DNA of 64,000 nt, taken from contig JAZSLJ010000069.1 of NCBI GenBank assembly GCA_045535305.1, positions 1 through 64,000 on the forward strand, in the 5' to 3' direction. Source of the DNA: UBA1081 sp045535305. GTDB lineage: Bacteria; Bacillota; Clostridia; Oscillospirales; Acutalibacteraceae. The notes beneath the pieces are model-generated. The model was given only the letters and a program-made list of their open reading frames with translations. It was not told the origin of the DNA and made no database searches. Made by a program: the position numbers and the translations under genes. Positions within the stretch are counted from its first letter, which is position 1. Each line of letters starts with the position of its first letter. Shown here one piece after another: positions 51,936 through 62,115 of this stretch.

Positions 51936-53171
51936 ATGCTTAAAAAGGGAATAAATTACGCAGCAATTCAGATGCTTGCAGTATTGTACCTTGTAATATG
52001 GACAATTTCTCCTTTTATGGAAATTGATATGATTTATCGCTTTCTGGCGGTTGCATTTTTCGGTGTCTGGTGCATTATCCTCATTCTCAGGCAGATGCCT
52101 CTGATTATTGAACCGAACACGATAATAGCAATGTTTTTCCTTGTTGCCGTAGTCGTGGTTACGTACATAGAAACGGGAAAGGCAAGCGGAATAATAAAAC
52201 AGATATCGTATTTTATGCTGGTAATATGTTTTATTATTTCTCAGTACTACAAGAATCAGTGGAACGAGCTTTCTTTTATTGTGCCTGTTGTTCTTGTCCT
52301 TCTTATTGTATTTAATATCAGAACGGGTGTTGCTCTTGTTGAAGATCCTTCTATCGCAAGGCAGCTTGTGCGTGATGATGAAAATATGTATCAGTATTTA
52401 AGGCAGGGAATCGGCGGTTACAGTCTTATTTATCCGCAGGTTTGTGTGTTTCCGGCACTTTTGCAATCAACTATAAGCTCTTACAAAAAAAATACTCTGC
52501 TTTTTATTCTCGGCAGTGTGTGTATAGGTTCATTTCTGTTTGTTATTTTTAATGCAGGATATTCAATCGCAATTTTTACAACAGCTGTAAGTACAATTCT
52601 TCTTTTGTTTTACAGAGGTAATAGTGTTATCAAAGCGTTTTTTGTAACAATTATTTTATTCGCTGTGATTATGTATTCAATTCTGTATGTTGAGGAATTC
52701 CGTAACTGGATTCTTGAAACCTTTGACAACAACGCGATTCATAAAAAAATCAATGACCTGATTGCAAGCTCTGAAAGCGGTGATGCTTCAGGCTCAATCG
52801 CAGCCAGAATGACCCGTTATTCCGCAAGTATCAGACGTATTTTTATATATCCCGTAATCGGAGCGCTCTGGCGAGGCAGTGGCGGCGGACATTCAGCTGT
52901 TCTTGATACGACTGCAAAATACGGTCTCTGGGGCGGAGCTATATATTGCTATATGATATACTTTGTTCCCAATTCTTATAAAAAGAAGTATGACGATAAG
53001 TATATTGTAAGAAGAACCTGCAACGCAACCCTTATTGCAATAATGATTGTTTCGATTCTTGACTCATTCACCTATGCATTTGCAGGAATGATTTTGTTGG
53101 TGCTTCCGCTGTATATGGAAAATATTATTAAATGGACAGGTACGAAAAATGAAAATTCTTTGGACGGTTAA
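51936..53171 (+). CDS. Wzy-like polysaccharide polymerase
   Basis: A 411-residue membrane protein with about eleven helices and one larger outer loop (around residues 245-335). The loop ends GALWRGSGGGHSAVLDTTAKYGLWGG, typical of O-antigen/capsule polymerase or ligase families. It follows AGAAAGGAG. It would polymerise repeat units outside the membrane in a Wzx/Wzy scheme; the ABC exporter may take the place of Wzx. Confidence 0.8.
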   Translation: MLKKGINYAAIQMLAVLYLVIWTISPFMEIDMIYRFLAVAFFGVWCIILILRQMPLIIEPNTIIAMFFLVAVVVVTYIETGKASGIIKQISYFMLVICFIISQYYKNQWNELSFIVPVVLVLLIVFNIRTGVALVEDPSIARQLVRDDENMYQYLRQGIGGYSLIYPQVCVFPALLQSTISSYKKNTLLFILGSVCIGSFLFVIFNAGYSIAIFTTAVSTILLLFYRGNSVIKAFFVTIILFAVIMYSILYVEEFRNWILETFDNNAIHKKINDLIASSESGDASGSIAARMTRYSASIRRIFIYPVIGALWRGSGGGHSAVLDTTAKYGLWGGAIYCYMIYFVPNSYKKKYDDKYIVRRTCNATLIAIMIVSILDSFTYAFAGMILLVLPLYMENIIKWTGTKNENSLDG

Positions 53172-54408
53172 TCTGATACCCGAGGAGATGTCTGTGCATC
53201 TCGGTCTTGTATCTGAGGTGCTTGGCGGTTGGGTAGAATCTATGGCAAATGAAATAAAGAAATATGAAAATGTCGAGCTTGCCGTTGCCTGCAAATGTTC
53301 CCCTGAGTATTCTTTTGCAGAATCTGTCAATTCGATTAAGTATTTCAGTCTTGGCTATTCGGCTTCTGCAAAGCAGTCTGATATTGAAAAACGTTGTAAG
53401 GAAATAATTGATGATTTCAATCCTGACATAGTACAGATTGAGGGAACTGAATTCCTGCACGCAAAGGCAATGCTCGAATATTGCAAGAAAAACAATATTC
53501 CTGTAATTGTATCCTTGCAGGGGATTCTTAACGGACAGTACAATTATCAATGCGGACAGTTGCCCATTGATGATATGATGTTTTCTAAATCTCTGACTGA
53601 AATTATGTCGTCCTGGCTTTTGCATTTAAGAAAGGTTTTGTGGTATAAGCCCAGAATGAAGCCCGAAAAAGAAATAATTGAAAATGCAGATTATATTCTT
53701 GGCAGAACAACCTGGGACAGAGCACATTCCTACGCAATCAATCCCAATGCAAAATATTATTCCTGCAACAGAGTTTTACGAAAACCGTTTTATGAATCAG
53801 AGTGGAATATAGAAAAAATTGAAAGACATTCAATTTATGTAGGAAACGGATATTACGCACTTAAGGGTGTTCATTTTGTTGTAATGGCATTACCTCAGCT
53901 TATAAGAGAATATCCTGATATCAAGCTTTACGTTGCAGGATATAAGCCTTACAGTGATGATGATAAGCGTTCTTTCATCAAAAGGGGATATGGTGCATAT
54001 CTAAAAAAACTTATTGATGATCTGGGCGTTTCAGAACATATAGTTTTCACAGGCCCTCTTAAAGCAGGTGCCGTAGCAGAAAAACTCTCATCTGTGCACG
54101 CATATGTATTGTGTTCAGCTATAGAAAACAGTCCAAATACTTTGGGTGAAGCGATGATGACAGGTACGCCTTGTATTTCATCTTATGTAGGAGGAGCTCC
54201 CGATATGGCTGAAGACGGGAAAGAAGCGCTTTTCTACAGAAACGATGACCCTAAACTTTTGGCGTGGAGAATCAAACAGATTTTTGACAATGACGAGTTG
54301 GCACGGGAATTGTCAGCAAACGGAAGAAAAAAAGCAAGAATTATGCACGATGCCAAAATGAATGCAGAAAAACTTATGTCTGCATATTGTGATATTCTAA
54401 AAAAATAA
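53149..54408 (+). CDS. Family 4 glycosyltransferase
   Basis: A 419-residue GT4 enzyme. SEVLGGWVESMANEIKKY marks the donor loop, VQIEGTEFLHAKAMLEY the N-domain end, and the C-domain has YVGNGYYALKGVHFVVMALPQL and SAIENSPNTLGEAMMTGTP. It overlaps the Wzy gene by 23 bp. The acceptor is unknown. Confidence 0.82.
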   Translation: MKILWTVNLIPEEMSVHLGLVSEVLGGWVESMANEIKKYENVELAVACKCSPEYSFAESVNSIKYFSLGYSASAKQSDIEKRCKEIIDDFNPDIVQIEGTEFLHAKAMLEYCKKNNIPVIVSLQGILNGQYNYQCGQLPIDDMMFSKSLTEIMSSWLLHLRKVLWYKPRMKPEKEIIENADYILGRTTWDRAHSYAINPNAKYYSCNRVLRKPFYESEWNIEKIERHSIYVGNGYYALKGVHFVVMALPQLIREYPDIKLYVAGYKPYSDDDKRSFIKRGYGAYLKKLIDDLGVSEHIVFTGPLKAGAVAEKLSSVHAYVLCSAIENSPNTLGEAMMTGTPCISSYVGGAPDMAEDGKEALFYRNDDPKLLAWRIKQIFDNDELARELSANGRKKARIMHDAKMNAEKLMSAYCDILKK

Positions 54409-54422
54409 GAGGGGATTTAAGT

Positions 54423-55355
54423 ATGAGCTTTGCACCTATTGTTATGTTTGTTTATAACAGGGCTGACCATTTCAAAAAAACATATTCCGCACTTGCAAAC
54501 TGTGAGAATGCAAAGGAAAGTGAGCTTTATATTTTTTCTGACGGCCCTAAAAATGAAGAAGGTGCTAAAAAAGTAGAAGAAGTAAGAGCTGCACTTAAAG
54601 AAACAGAAAATGATTCAGCCTTTAAGAAAATAACAATAATCGAAAGTCCCGTAAACAAAGGTCTTGCTGCTTCTGTTATTGCCGGAGTTACAGAGATTAT
54701 AAATAAATACGGTAAGGTAATTGTTGTTGAAGATGACTGTATGCCCTCAGTTCATTTCCTTTCTTATATGAATAAAGCTCTTGATTTTTATGAGAATGAT
54801 AAAAAAATCGGCAGTATTGCAGGCTATTGTCCCGTGCTTGATTTTCCGAAAGACTATGATAATGATTTGTTTGTTGCTTACCGTTCCTGCAGCTGTTCAT
54901 GGGCCACATGGGCTGACAGATGGCAGGGTGTTGACTGGGAATTAAAGAATATAAAGGATTTTTATAATTCCCCTTCACTTATCAGAAAGCTTAATTCAAA
55001 CGGCAGCGACAGATTTATCCGCCTTTACAGACAGACCAAAGGAAACGGAAGTTCATGGTCCGTGAGATTCGGCGCACATCTTGTTAAAAATGATTTGCTT
55101 ACCGTTTATCCCAGATATTCGTATATTTCAAATATCGGCTGTGATGAATCCGGTGTTCACAGTACATCTTCTGATGCGGAAAAAATGAAGGTTGATATTT
55201 CAAAAGCAATTCAAGCTCCTGTTTTTAAAGAATTAAAAATTGATAAGCGTATTCAGAAAATTATGAAGAAGCATTATTCATACGGCTTTATTTCCGAAAT
55301 GAAAAAGCTTCTGTTTACCGCATTTATTATTCTTAAAGAAAAATTCAAAGGATAA
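54423..55355 (+). CDS. GT-A type glycosyltransferase (GNT-I-like)
   Basis: A 310-residue enzyme with a GT2-like start (APIVMFVYNRADHFKKT), the metal motif VVEDDCMPS (near residue 102) and SCSCSWATWADRW, which resembles the GNT-I-like family. A good site, AGAGGGG, precedes the ATG. The C-terminal 40 residues are basic and amphipathic, perhaps for membrane association. Confidence 0.78.
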   Translation: MSFAPIVMFVYNRADHFKKTYSALANCENAKESELYIFSDGPKNEEGAKKVEEVRAALKETENDSAFKKITIIESPVNKGLAASVIAGVTEIINKYGKVIVVEDDCMPSVHFLSYMNKALDFYENDKKIGSIAGYCPVLDFPKDYDNDLFVAYRSCSCSWATWADRWQGVDWELKNIKDFYNSPSLIRKLNSNGSDRFIRLYRQTKGNGSSWSVRFGAHLVKNDLLTVYPRYSYISNIGCDESGVHSTSSDAEKMKVDISKAIQAPVFKELKIDKRIQKIMKKHYSYGFISEMKKLLFTAFIILKEKFKG

Positions 55356-55360
55356 AATTT

Positions 55361-56344
55361 ATGAAAAACAATCCTCTCGTCAGTGTTATAATTCCCGTTT
55401 ACAATGTGGAAAAATATATTGAAGAATGTATAGACAGCGTTCTTGCTCAGACATATCAGAATATTGAGATTATTCTTGTAGATGACGGTTCAACAGATTC
55501 TTCAGGGCAGATATGTGATAATTATGCAGAGAATAATAAGCATATTTATGTGATACATCAGCAAAACGGCGGCTTGTCCGCTGCCCGAAATGCAGGGCTT
55601 TTAAAGGCTGACGGTGAGTATGTCTATTTTCTGGACAGTGATGATTATATTTCTTCTGATGCGATAGAAAAACTGGTTTCAATTACAGAAAATGATGATT
55701 CTGATGTTGTATTCTTTGATGCAATTTCTTTTTTTGATAATTCAGACAAAGAAATAAAACAGAATTACATAAGAAATAACCGATATTCTGCTGCGGAAGG
55801 CACTGTTGTTTTTTCACAGTTACAAAAGAATAAGGAATTTCATTCTGCTGTTCCGCTTCTTTTCTTAAAAAAAGGTTTTCTTAAAAGCAATAATATAAAT
55901 TTCTGTTCGGGAATTTATTATGAAGATATGATTTTTACTTTTGAGGTTTTATGCTCTGCACGGATTGTTTCACAATGTAAAGATGCTTTATATTACAGAC
56001 GTTACCGAAACAATTCAATAATGACTTCAAAAAAGAATAAAAAATATTTTGAAAGTGCAGTTGAAGTTTACAGAAGTTTGCTTGAGTTTTCTGAAAAGAA
56101 TGATATTTTACAAGAAAACGCAGTAAAAAAATATATATGCCGAAATGCTTTCAATGTTTTCAATAATTATAATAAATTATCGTTCGCAGATAAGCGTGCT
56201 TGCAGAAAAGAGCTTGCGGCTGTAAAAAAAGATATATTAACAAATAACGCATTCGGTGATACGGCATTAAAAATGAGATGTTATTGCCATATCTTATGGT
56301 TTATATATAAAGTTTTTGAAAAAATAACAGGAAAATTAAAATGA
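55361..56344 (+). CDS. Family 2 glycosyltransferase (module 1)
   Basis: A 327-residue GT2 enzyme with VSVIIPVYNVEKYIEECIDS, ILVDDGSTDSSGQICDNYA and FLDSDDYIS as the DxD-type metal site. It is highly similar in its first 110 residues to the genes at 58730 and 60971. It overlaps the following GT4 gene by ATGA. Confidence 0.88.
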   Translation: MKNNPLVSVIIPVYNVEKYIEECIDSVLAQTYQNIEIILVDDGSTDSSGQICDNYAENNKHIYVIHQQNGGLSAARNAGLLKADGEYVYFLDSDDYISSDAIEKLVSITENDDSDVVFFDAISFFDNSDKEIKQNYIRNNRYSAAEGTVVFSQLQKNKEFHSAVPLLFLKKGFLKSNNINFCSGIYYEDMIFTFEVLCSARIVSQCKDALYYRRYRNNSIMTSKKNKKYFESAVEVYRSLLEFSEKNDILQENAVKKYICRNAFNVFNNYNKLSFADKRACRKELAAVKKDILTNNAFGDTALKMRCYCHILWFIYKVFEKITGKLK

Positions 56345-57558
56345 TGACTGATGAAAAAAATAAAAAAATTCTGATGGTTATTTCTCTTCTTCACGGCGGC
56401 GGAGCGGAAAGAGTTGCTTCACTTCTTGAAAATGAATTTTATCATAAAGGGTTTGATGCAGAATTTCTTGTAACATCAACAGACAGAGAAAGTATTATCA
56501 ACCGTGATCTTGATAAAAATATACCGATAACCGTTCTTCGTGAGCTGTTCAATAAGGAAAATATAATCGGGAAGATTTTTTACAAGTTTTTAAGGCTTTT
56601 TACTTCACTTGTGTGCAGAATATTTGAAGTATTGCATTTGAGTGTTCCCGTTTGCTTTGCATATCTTTCTTTTGTTTCCGAATACAGACAGGAAATAAAA
56701 GCGATGCGAAAAAAATTAAAGGCAGAGCCCGATACAACTGTTGTTGTATTTCTGCAACCGAGTATTCCGATAGTGTTGCTTGCTGCAAGAGGTCTTCCTA
56801 ACAGAATTATTATTTCTGAACGCGGAGATCCGAAACGACTTATGAAAAAACGGTACGGATATAAGTTTGTTGAAAAATATTATAACCGTGCGGACGCAGT
56901 TGTTTTTCAGACGGAAGACGCAAAAAATACATATCCCGCAAATATTTCCGAAAAAGGCGCAGTTATTTTTAATCCCATAAATGATAAGTTGCCGGCGGCT
57001 TATCACGGGGAAAGAAATAAAAAAATCACCACGTTCTGCCGTATTTCCCGTTCAAAAAACTTACCGATGCTTATAGAGGCTTTTGCAAAAGTAAATAACG
57101 TATTTCCTGAATATCGCCTTTGCATTATCGGAACTACAAGTAACAAGGATGACGAGGATGCACTTGATAAAACAAAAGCAATGATTGAAAAGCATAATCT
57201 CAATGATTTTGTTGAATTTTTGCCTTTCAGCAGTAATGTTCATCAGGAAATAATCGAAGATGCACTCTATGTCAATTCTTCTGACCATGAGGGAATGTCA
57301 AACGCAATGCTTGAAGCGATGGCAATAGGAATGCCCGTTGTTTGTACCGATTGTCCTATCGGCGGTGCAAGAGCAGTTATCAGAAACGGCGAAAACGGCA
57401 TGCTTGCAAAGGTCGGCGATTCTGAGGATTTTGCAAAGGCAATAATCAGTGTGCTGTCGGATAAAGCTCTTTCCGATTCTTTATCATTGAACGGCGCAAA
57501 AATCCGTGATGAGTTATCACTTGAAAATATATCAAAAAAATGGATGGAGTTATTCTGA
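56341..57558 (+). CDS. Family 4 glycosyltransferase (module 1)
   Basis: A 405-residue GT4 enzyme. HGGGAERVASLLENEF is the donor-side loop, IISERGDPKRL is shared with the gene at 59770, and the C-domain has SSDHEGMSNAMLEAMAIGMP followed by CTDCPIGGARAVIRNGENG. The ATG overlaps the upstream GT2 stop, so the pair is translated together. Confidence 0.88.
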   Translation: MMTDEKNKKILMVISLLHGGGAERVASLLENEFYHKGFDAEFLVTSTDRESIINRDLDKNIPITVLRELFNKENIIGKIFYKFLRLFTSLVCRIFEVLHLSVPVCFAYLSFVSEYRQEIKAMRKKLKAEPDTTVVVFLQPSIPIVLLAARGLPNRIIISERGDPKRLMKKRYGYKFVEKYYNRADAVVFQTEDAKNTYPANISEKGAVIFNPINDKLPAAYHGERNKKITTFCRISRSKNLPMLIEAFAKVNNVFPEYRLCIIGTTSNKDDEDALDKTKAMIEKHNLNDFVEFLPFSSNVHQEIIEDALYVNSSDHEGMSNAMLEAMAIGMPVVCTDCPIGGARAVIRNGENGMLAKVGDSEDFAKAIISVLSDKALSDSLSLNGAKIRDELSLENISKKWMELF

Positions 57559-58724
57559 TGAAAGAAAAACTTCTTATTGTAACGCATCATCTTACAATCG
57601 GCGGAGTGCAGAAATCTCTTATTTCTGCGTTGAAGTGGCTTGATTATGATAAATATGACGTAACCTTGTATCTGAGAAAAAACAGAACAACACTTTTACC
57701 CTATGTGGATAAAAGAGTGAATGTTATAATAAATGAAGATAAAACACATTATTACAGAAGGCCATATGCCGTCATTCTTCAGATAAAATCCGCATTGTGG
57801 AAAATGCTGGGTAAAACCGAAAAAGCAAAGCGCTGTGAGAAAGAGCTTGCAGACAGAATGCGAACCGACTCAATGGAATATGAAAAAAATACATATTTCA
57901 AAGATAAGGTTTTTGATAAAGCGATTGCTTATGTTCAGGGATATACGGTACAGTTTGTGTGCGATTATATTCAGGCGAAAGAGAAATTTATGTTTTTTCA
58001 TACAAGTACCGATGAAATTCACGAGGTTCACGAAAAGGCAATTCCACATCTGAAGAGAATTGTCGCGCTTCATGATGAACAGACGGAGCTTATTAAAAAA
58101 TGGTATAATCTCAATGATGAAAAGATAACTGTTGTTGAGAATTATGTGGATGCTGAAACCGTTATTTCCCAGAGTGCTGAGTATGTTGTTGATAAACCCC
58201 GAAACAAAACAATTCTTTGCTCCTGCGGAAGGTTAGCACCTGTCAAAGGCTTTGATCTTGCGGTTGAGTGTGCAAAAATATTAAAGAGTAAAGGTGTAAG
58301 CTTTTTCTGGTATTTTGTGGGGGACGGCCCCGATAAAAACAAGCTTATATCTCTTATTGAAAAATATGAACTTCAGGATTGTATTCAGATTACGGGTATG
58401 AAGGAAAATCCCTATCCTTTTATGAGTGCCTGCGATATCTATGTTCAGCCTTCTTATGAAGAATCCTTCGGACTTACTATGTCAGAAGCTCAGAAACTGT
58501 CAAAGCCCGTTGTAACAACAGCGACAGTGGGCGGCAAAAAGCTTGTAAATGAAAAAACAGGTGTTGTAACAGAAATATCTGCCGAATCTCTGGCAGACGG
58601 AATTATCAAACTTCTGTCGGACAAACAATTATATAACAATATAACAGAGTATCTTAAAAATAATGAAAATACAGATGAAATAACCAAATTCAAAGAACAG
58701 TGGAGAAAGCTTTTAGAGGGGTGA
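57558..58724 (+). CDS. Family 4 glycosyltransferase
   Basis: A 388-residue GT4 enzyme: TIGGVQKSLISALKWLDY, then CGRLAPVKGFDLAVECAKIL and PSYEESFGLTMSEAQKLSKP. The ATG at 57558 overlaps the preceding stop (TGATG); an upstream in-frame ATG at 57540 is inside the previous gene. It stands apart from the repeated GT2-GT4 pairs. Confidence 0.83.
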   Translation: MKEKLLIVTHHLTIGGVQKSLISALKWLDYDKYDVTLYLRKNRTTLLPYVDKRVNVIINEDKTHYYRRPYAVILQIKSALWKMLGKTEKAKRCEKELADRMRTDSMEYEKNTYFKDKVFDKAIAYVQGYTVQFVCDYIQAKEKFMFFHTSTDEIHEVHEKAIPHLKRIVALHDEQTELIKKWYNLNDEKITVVENYVDAETVISQSAEYVVDKPRNKTILCSCGRLAPVKGFDLAVECAKILKSKGVSFFWYFVGDGPDKNKLISLIEKYELQDCIQITGMKENPYPFMSACDIYVQPSYEESFGLTMSEAQKLSKPVVTTATVGGKKLVNEKTGVVTEISAESLADGIIKLLSDKQLYNNITEYLKNNENTDEITKFKEQWRKLLEG

Positions 58725-58729
58725 ATGTG

Positions 58730-59773
58730 TTGAAATATTCTTTTCTTGTTCCTGTTTATAATGTTGAAAAATATCTTGAACAATGTATAGATTCAATGCT
58801 TGCACAAACCTACAAAAATTTTGAAATTATTCTTGTTGATGACGGCTCTACGGACAGCTCAGGCAAAATCTGTGATGATTATGCCGAAAAATATCCGGTA
58901 ATTTTAAAAGTTATTCATAAACCGAATGAAGGTCTTGTATCTGCCCGTGAAGCAGGGATTGCAAATGCAGACGGCGATGTTTGCTTGTTTGTTGATTCGG
59001 ATGATTTTATTGAGAATGATTTGCTGGAAGCTGTTAATAAAGAGTTTTTGCAGGATGCAGAGCTTGATATGGTGATTTATTCCTTCTGTTATTTTTCAAA
59101 CGGAACAAAAACAAAAAGAAAAAAAACTCTGTCAGAGTCGGCTGTTGTTTTTGAAGGCGAATCGAAAAAAGCTCTTTATGAAGCGCTGATGTTTACTCCT
59201 CTTATCAATTCTCTTTGGACTAAAGCAATAAAAACAGAGATACTTAAAAATGACTCGGTAAATTATTCTCAGCATTACTGCCACAATATGGGAGAGGATC
59301 ATTTCCGTTCAATATCACTCATTTCAGATTCAAACAAAATAAAGTATATCAACAGAGAATTTTATAATTACCGTACTGACAATTTCAGTATTTCAAGGGA
59401 TTTTTCTGCTGAATCTATTTCAAAGAAAAATACTGTGTATGTTTATGACAGGTTTATTGAAATGCTCCCGATATGGGGAATGAATGACAGCTCAACGGTT
59501 GAACGTATGCAGGCTCAGTGGCTGAATCTTGCCGTGTATACATTTAATCAGTATTATAAAGTAGCAAAAGGCTTTAAGCAGCGAAAAGAAATTGTTGATT
59601 TCGAATGGAAAACAATGCTTCCTGCAGGCGCAACAGACAGTGCATATAATTCAAAGGCTACGCTGAAAACATACAGGTTGATTGAAAAGAAAAAATATAT
59701 TTCTCTCTATATTTTATATATAAAAAATAATTACCATAAGATAATTAAAAAATTTTTACAGGAAAAGTTATGA
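58730..59773 (+). CDS. Family 2 glycosyltransferase (module 2)
   Basis: A 347-residue GT2 enzyme: VPVYNVEKYLEQCIDSMLAQ, LVDDGSTDSSGKICDDYAEK and FVDSDDFIE. The start is TTG at 58730, 8 bp after GAGGGG (a GTG at 58727 is an alternative); the frame back to 58700 lies inside the preceding gene. ATGA overlap with the following GT4. Confidence 0.85.
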   Translation: MKYSFLVPVYNVEKYLEQCIDSMLAQTYKNFEIILVDDGSTDSSGKICDDYAEKYPVILKVIHKPNEGLVSAREAGIANADGDVCLFVDSDDFIENDLLEAVNKEFLQDAELDMVIYSFCYFSNGTKTKRKKTLSESAVVFEGESKKALYEALMFTPLINSLWTKAIKTEILKNDSVNYSQHYCHNMGEDHFRSISLISDSNKIKYINREFYNYRTDNFSISRDFSAESISKKNTVYVYDRFIEMLPIWGMNDSSTVERMQAQWLNLAVYTFNQYYKVAKGFKQRKEIVDFEWKTMLPAGATDSAYNSKATLKTYRLIEKKKYISLYILYIKNNYHKIIKKFLQEKL

Positions 59774-60978
59774 AAGAAAAAAAAGAGCTTGTTTTCGTAA
59801 TGAAGGTTATGAATGGCGGCGGAGCAGAAAGAGTAATTTCTCTGCTTACCTCTGCCACCGTAAATCGGGAATTTGAAGTAACATTGTTAATCACTCATCA
59901 GAAAAAGTCTGATGCGGTTCTCAGGGATATTGATCCCCGTATAAACGTGATTTCTTTGCCGGATGAGGTTGAAAAGACAGACGTTTCAGGGCTTTGGGAA
60001 AGGATGTTATTGCTTTTCTCCCGCGTTCTCGGAAAAGTCGGTAAATTGATTTCTGAGAGGATTTTTTACAAGTCATTGGTTCTTAAATATTTTTCGTACA
60101 ATTTTAACAATATATGTTGGATGAAAAAATATTTCAGAAAACACTCCGATGCTGTCGTGATAGCATTTCTTTATGATTCTATTTTTTATTCGCTTTTATC
60201 TGTATCAAGAAAAAACAGGCTTGTTATATCTGAAAGGGGAGACCCTTGTCAGTCCCTTGCAAGCAAAACCACAATGGCTTTTTTGAAAAATGAATTTCAG
60301 AAAGCGGATGCTTTTGTTTTTCAGTCGCCTGATGTAAAAAAGTGGTATGAGGAAAACACAGGTGTCCGTGGTACGGTAATCTTTAATCCGATAAAAGCAG
60401 ATTTGCCGGAGCCTTTTACAGGTGAAAGGAAAAAGTGTGTTGTCAATTTCTGCAGAATAAATCCCCAGAAAAACATTCCTTTATTGCTTGATGCATTTGA
60501 TAAATTCGCGGAACACTTTCCCGAATATGAATTACATATTTTCGGTGATACGGCATCCTCCGCGGATGAAGAGTATTACAACAGAGCAACAAAAAAGAAA
60601 AACTCGTTACCTTCAAGAGAGAAAATTCACTTTTTTCCGGCAAGAAAGGATATACATAATGTAATCCGCGATTATTCAATGTTTGTATCTTCATCAGATT
60701 TTGAAGGAATGTCAAATTCAATGCTTGAAGCTATGGCAATAGGGCTTCCTTGTGTATGTACAGACTGTCCTGCAGGCGGCGCCCGCGCAGTTATAAATAA
60801 TGGAGAAAACGGTTTGCTTGTGCCTGTGAATGATGCCGAAGCATTGAGTGATGCAATGATAAAGGTTGTTTCTGAAAAGGGGCTGAGAGAGAAATTATCA
60901 TTTAATGCAAGTCAGATAAGGAGTTCTCAATCTCTTGAAAAGATAATTGAAAAGTGGATGGAAATAATAAATGGTTAA
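59770..60978 (+). CDS. Family 4 glycosyltransferase (module 2)
   Basis: A 402-residue GT4 enzyme, the closest relative in the window of the gene at 56341: NGGGAERVISLLTSA, LVISERGDPCQSL, DFEGMSNSMLEAMAIGLP and CTDCPAGGARAVINNGENG. It overlaps the neighbouring GT2 genes on both sides. Confidence 0.88.
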   Translation: MKEKKELVFVMKVMNGGGAERVISLLTSATVNREFEVTLLITHQKKSDAVLRDIDPRINVISLPDEVEKTDVSGLWERMLLLFSRVLGKVGKLISERIFYKSLVLKYFSYNFNNICWMKKYFRKHSDAVVIAFLYDSIFYSLLSVSRKNRLVISERGDPCQSLASKTTMAFLKNEFQKADAFVFQSPDVKKWYEENTGVRGTVIFNPIKADLPEPFTGERKKCVVNFCRINPQKNIPLLLDAFDKFAEHFPEYELHIFGDTASSADEEYYNRATKKKNSLPSREKIHFFPARKDIHNVIRDYSMFVSSSDFEGMSNSMLEAMAIGLPCVCTDCPAGGARAVINNGENGLLVPVNDAEALSDAMIKVVSEKGLREKLSFNASQIRSSQSLEKIIEKWMEIING

Positions 60979-62089
60979 AGTAAGTGTAGTTGTTCCTGTA
61001 TATAACGCAGAAAAATATCTGAAACAGTGTCTTGACAGTATTGTAAATCAGACACTTTCGGATATTGAAATTATCCTTATAGATGACGGCTCTGTTGACG
61101 GCAGTGCGGATATATGTAAATCTTATCTGACCGATCCCCGTGTTTCTTATTATCACAAAGAAAACGAAGGGCTTGCTGCTGCTCGCGATGACGGTATGAT
61201 GAGAGCTACGGGCGAGTACATAGGCTTTGTTGATTCTGATGACTGGATTGAAGCTGATATGTATGAAAAAATGTATAGTGCAGCAAAGTCAAATGATTCT
61301 GACATTGTTTTTTGTAATTGCGTTCAGAATGAAAACGATTACTACTTCAAGCCGGAGTTTCCTGCCGGTGCTTATGCCAGAAAAGGAATTGCAGATGCAA
61401 TTCTTTCCAAGTCTTTGGCTTATATCGATTCAAAAGGATTAAAGCGAGCTATAAGATGGTCGAACTGTTTGCGTATTTATAAACTTGCGACACTGAGAGA
61501 TAACAATATTCGCTTCGGCAGAGGATTCAGAAGAAGTCAGGATCTTCAGCTTACTTATGAAGCCACGCTTGTTGCTCAGAATTATTATTACCTTGGTAAT
61601 GAGTATCTTTATCATAACCGAGTTGTGGGAGATTCGTTATCCCGCGGCTATACAAAAAATATGTGGAATCTGTATGTTCCGCTTATTGAGCGTCTTTACA
61701 AGGACACGGAAGAGTTCAAAGAGCTTGATTTGATGAAACAGATGCATCTTAGAGCATTTTTCTTTGTAACAGACTGCATCGAAAATGAATTCAAGCCCCT
61801 TTGCACAAACAGCAGAGAGAAAAAAATTGAGCTTATTTCGGAAATAATAAATGATCCCATTTGTCAGCGTTTCAAAGGTCAGATTGAAACTGAAAAGCTC
61901 AATGAATTATATAAAAAATATTATGAATTGATATTTGACGGTAAGGCTGAGGATTTTATTACCTTTACCGAAAAATACAGAAAAAAGCAAGATAAACTAA
62001 AGAAAAAGCAAGCTGTAAAATCAAAAATTATGCACTTTTTAACCGAAAGTGCAGTTGTAGGAAGATTGTATAAAAGCTTAAAAAGATAG
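60971..62089 (+). CDS. Family 2 glycosyltransferase (module 3)
   Basis: A 372-residue GT2 enzyme: VSVVVPVYNAEKYLKQCLDS, LIDDGSVDGSADICKSYL, FVDSDDWIEADMYEKM. The C-terminal 60 residues are lysine-rich and helical (KYRKKQDKLKKKQ), probably for membrane contact. It overlaps the preceding gene by 8 bp. Confidence 0.87.
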   Translation: MVKVSVVVPVYNAEKYLKQCLDSIVNQTLSDIEIILIDDGSVDGSADICKSYLTDPRVSYYHKENEGLAAARDDGMMRATGEYIGFVDSDDWIEADMYEKMYSAAKSNDSDIVFCNCVQNENDYYFKPEFPAGAYARKGIADAILSKSLAYIDSKGLKRAIRWSNCLRIYKLATLRDNNIRFGRGFRRSQDLQLTYEATLVAQNYYYLGNEYLYHNRVVGDSLSRGYTKNMWNLYVPLIERLYKDTEEFKELDLMKQMHLRAFFFVTDCIENEFKPLCTNSREKKIELISEIINDPICQRFKGQIETEKLNELYKKYYELIFDGKAEDFITFTEKYRKKQDKLKKKQAVKSKIMHFLTESAVVGRLYKSLKR

Positions 62090-62115
62090 TTCGTTATTTA
62101 ATTAAAGAGGTTGTT

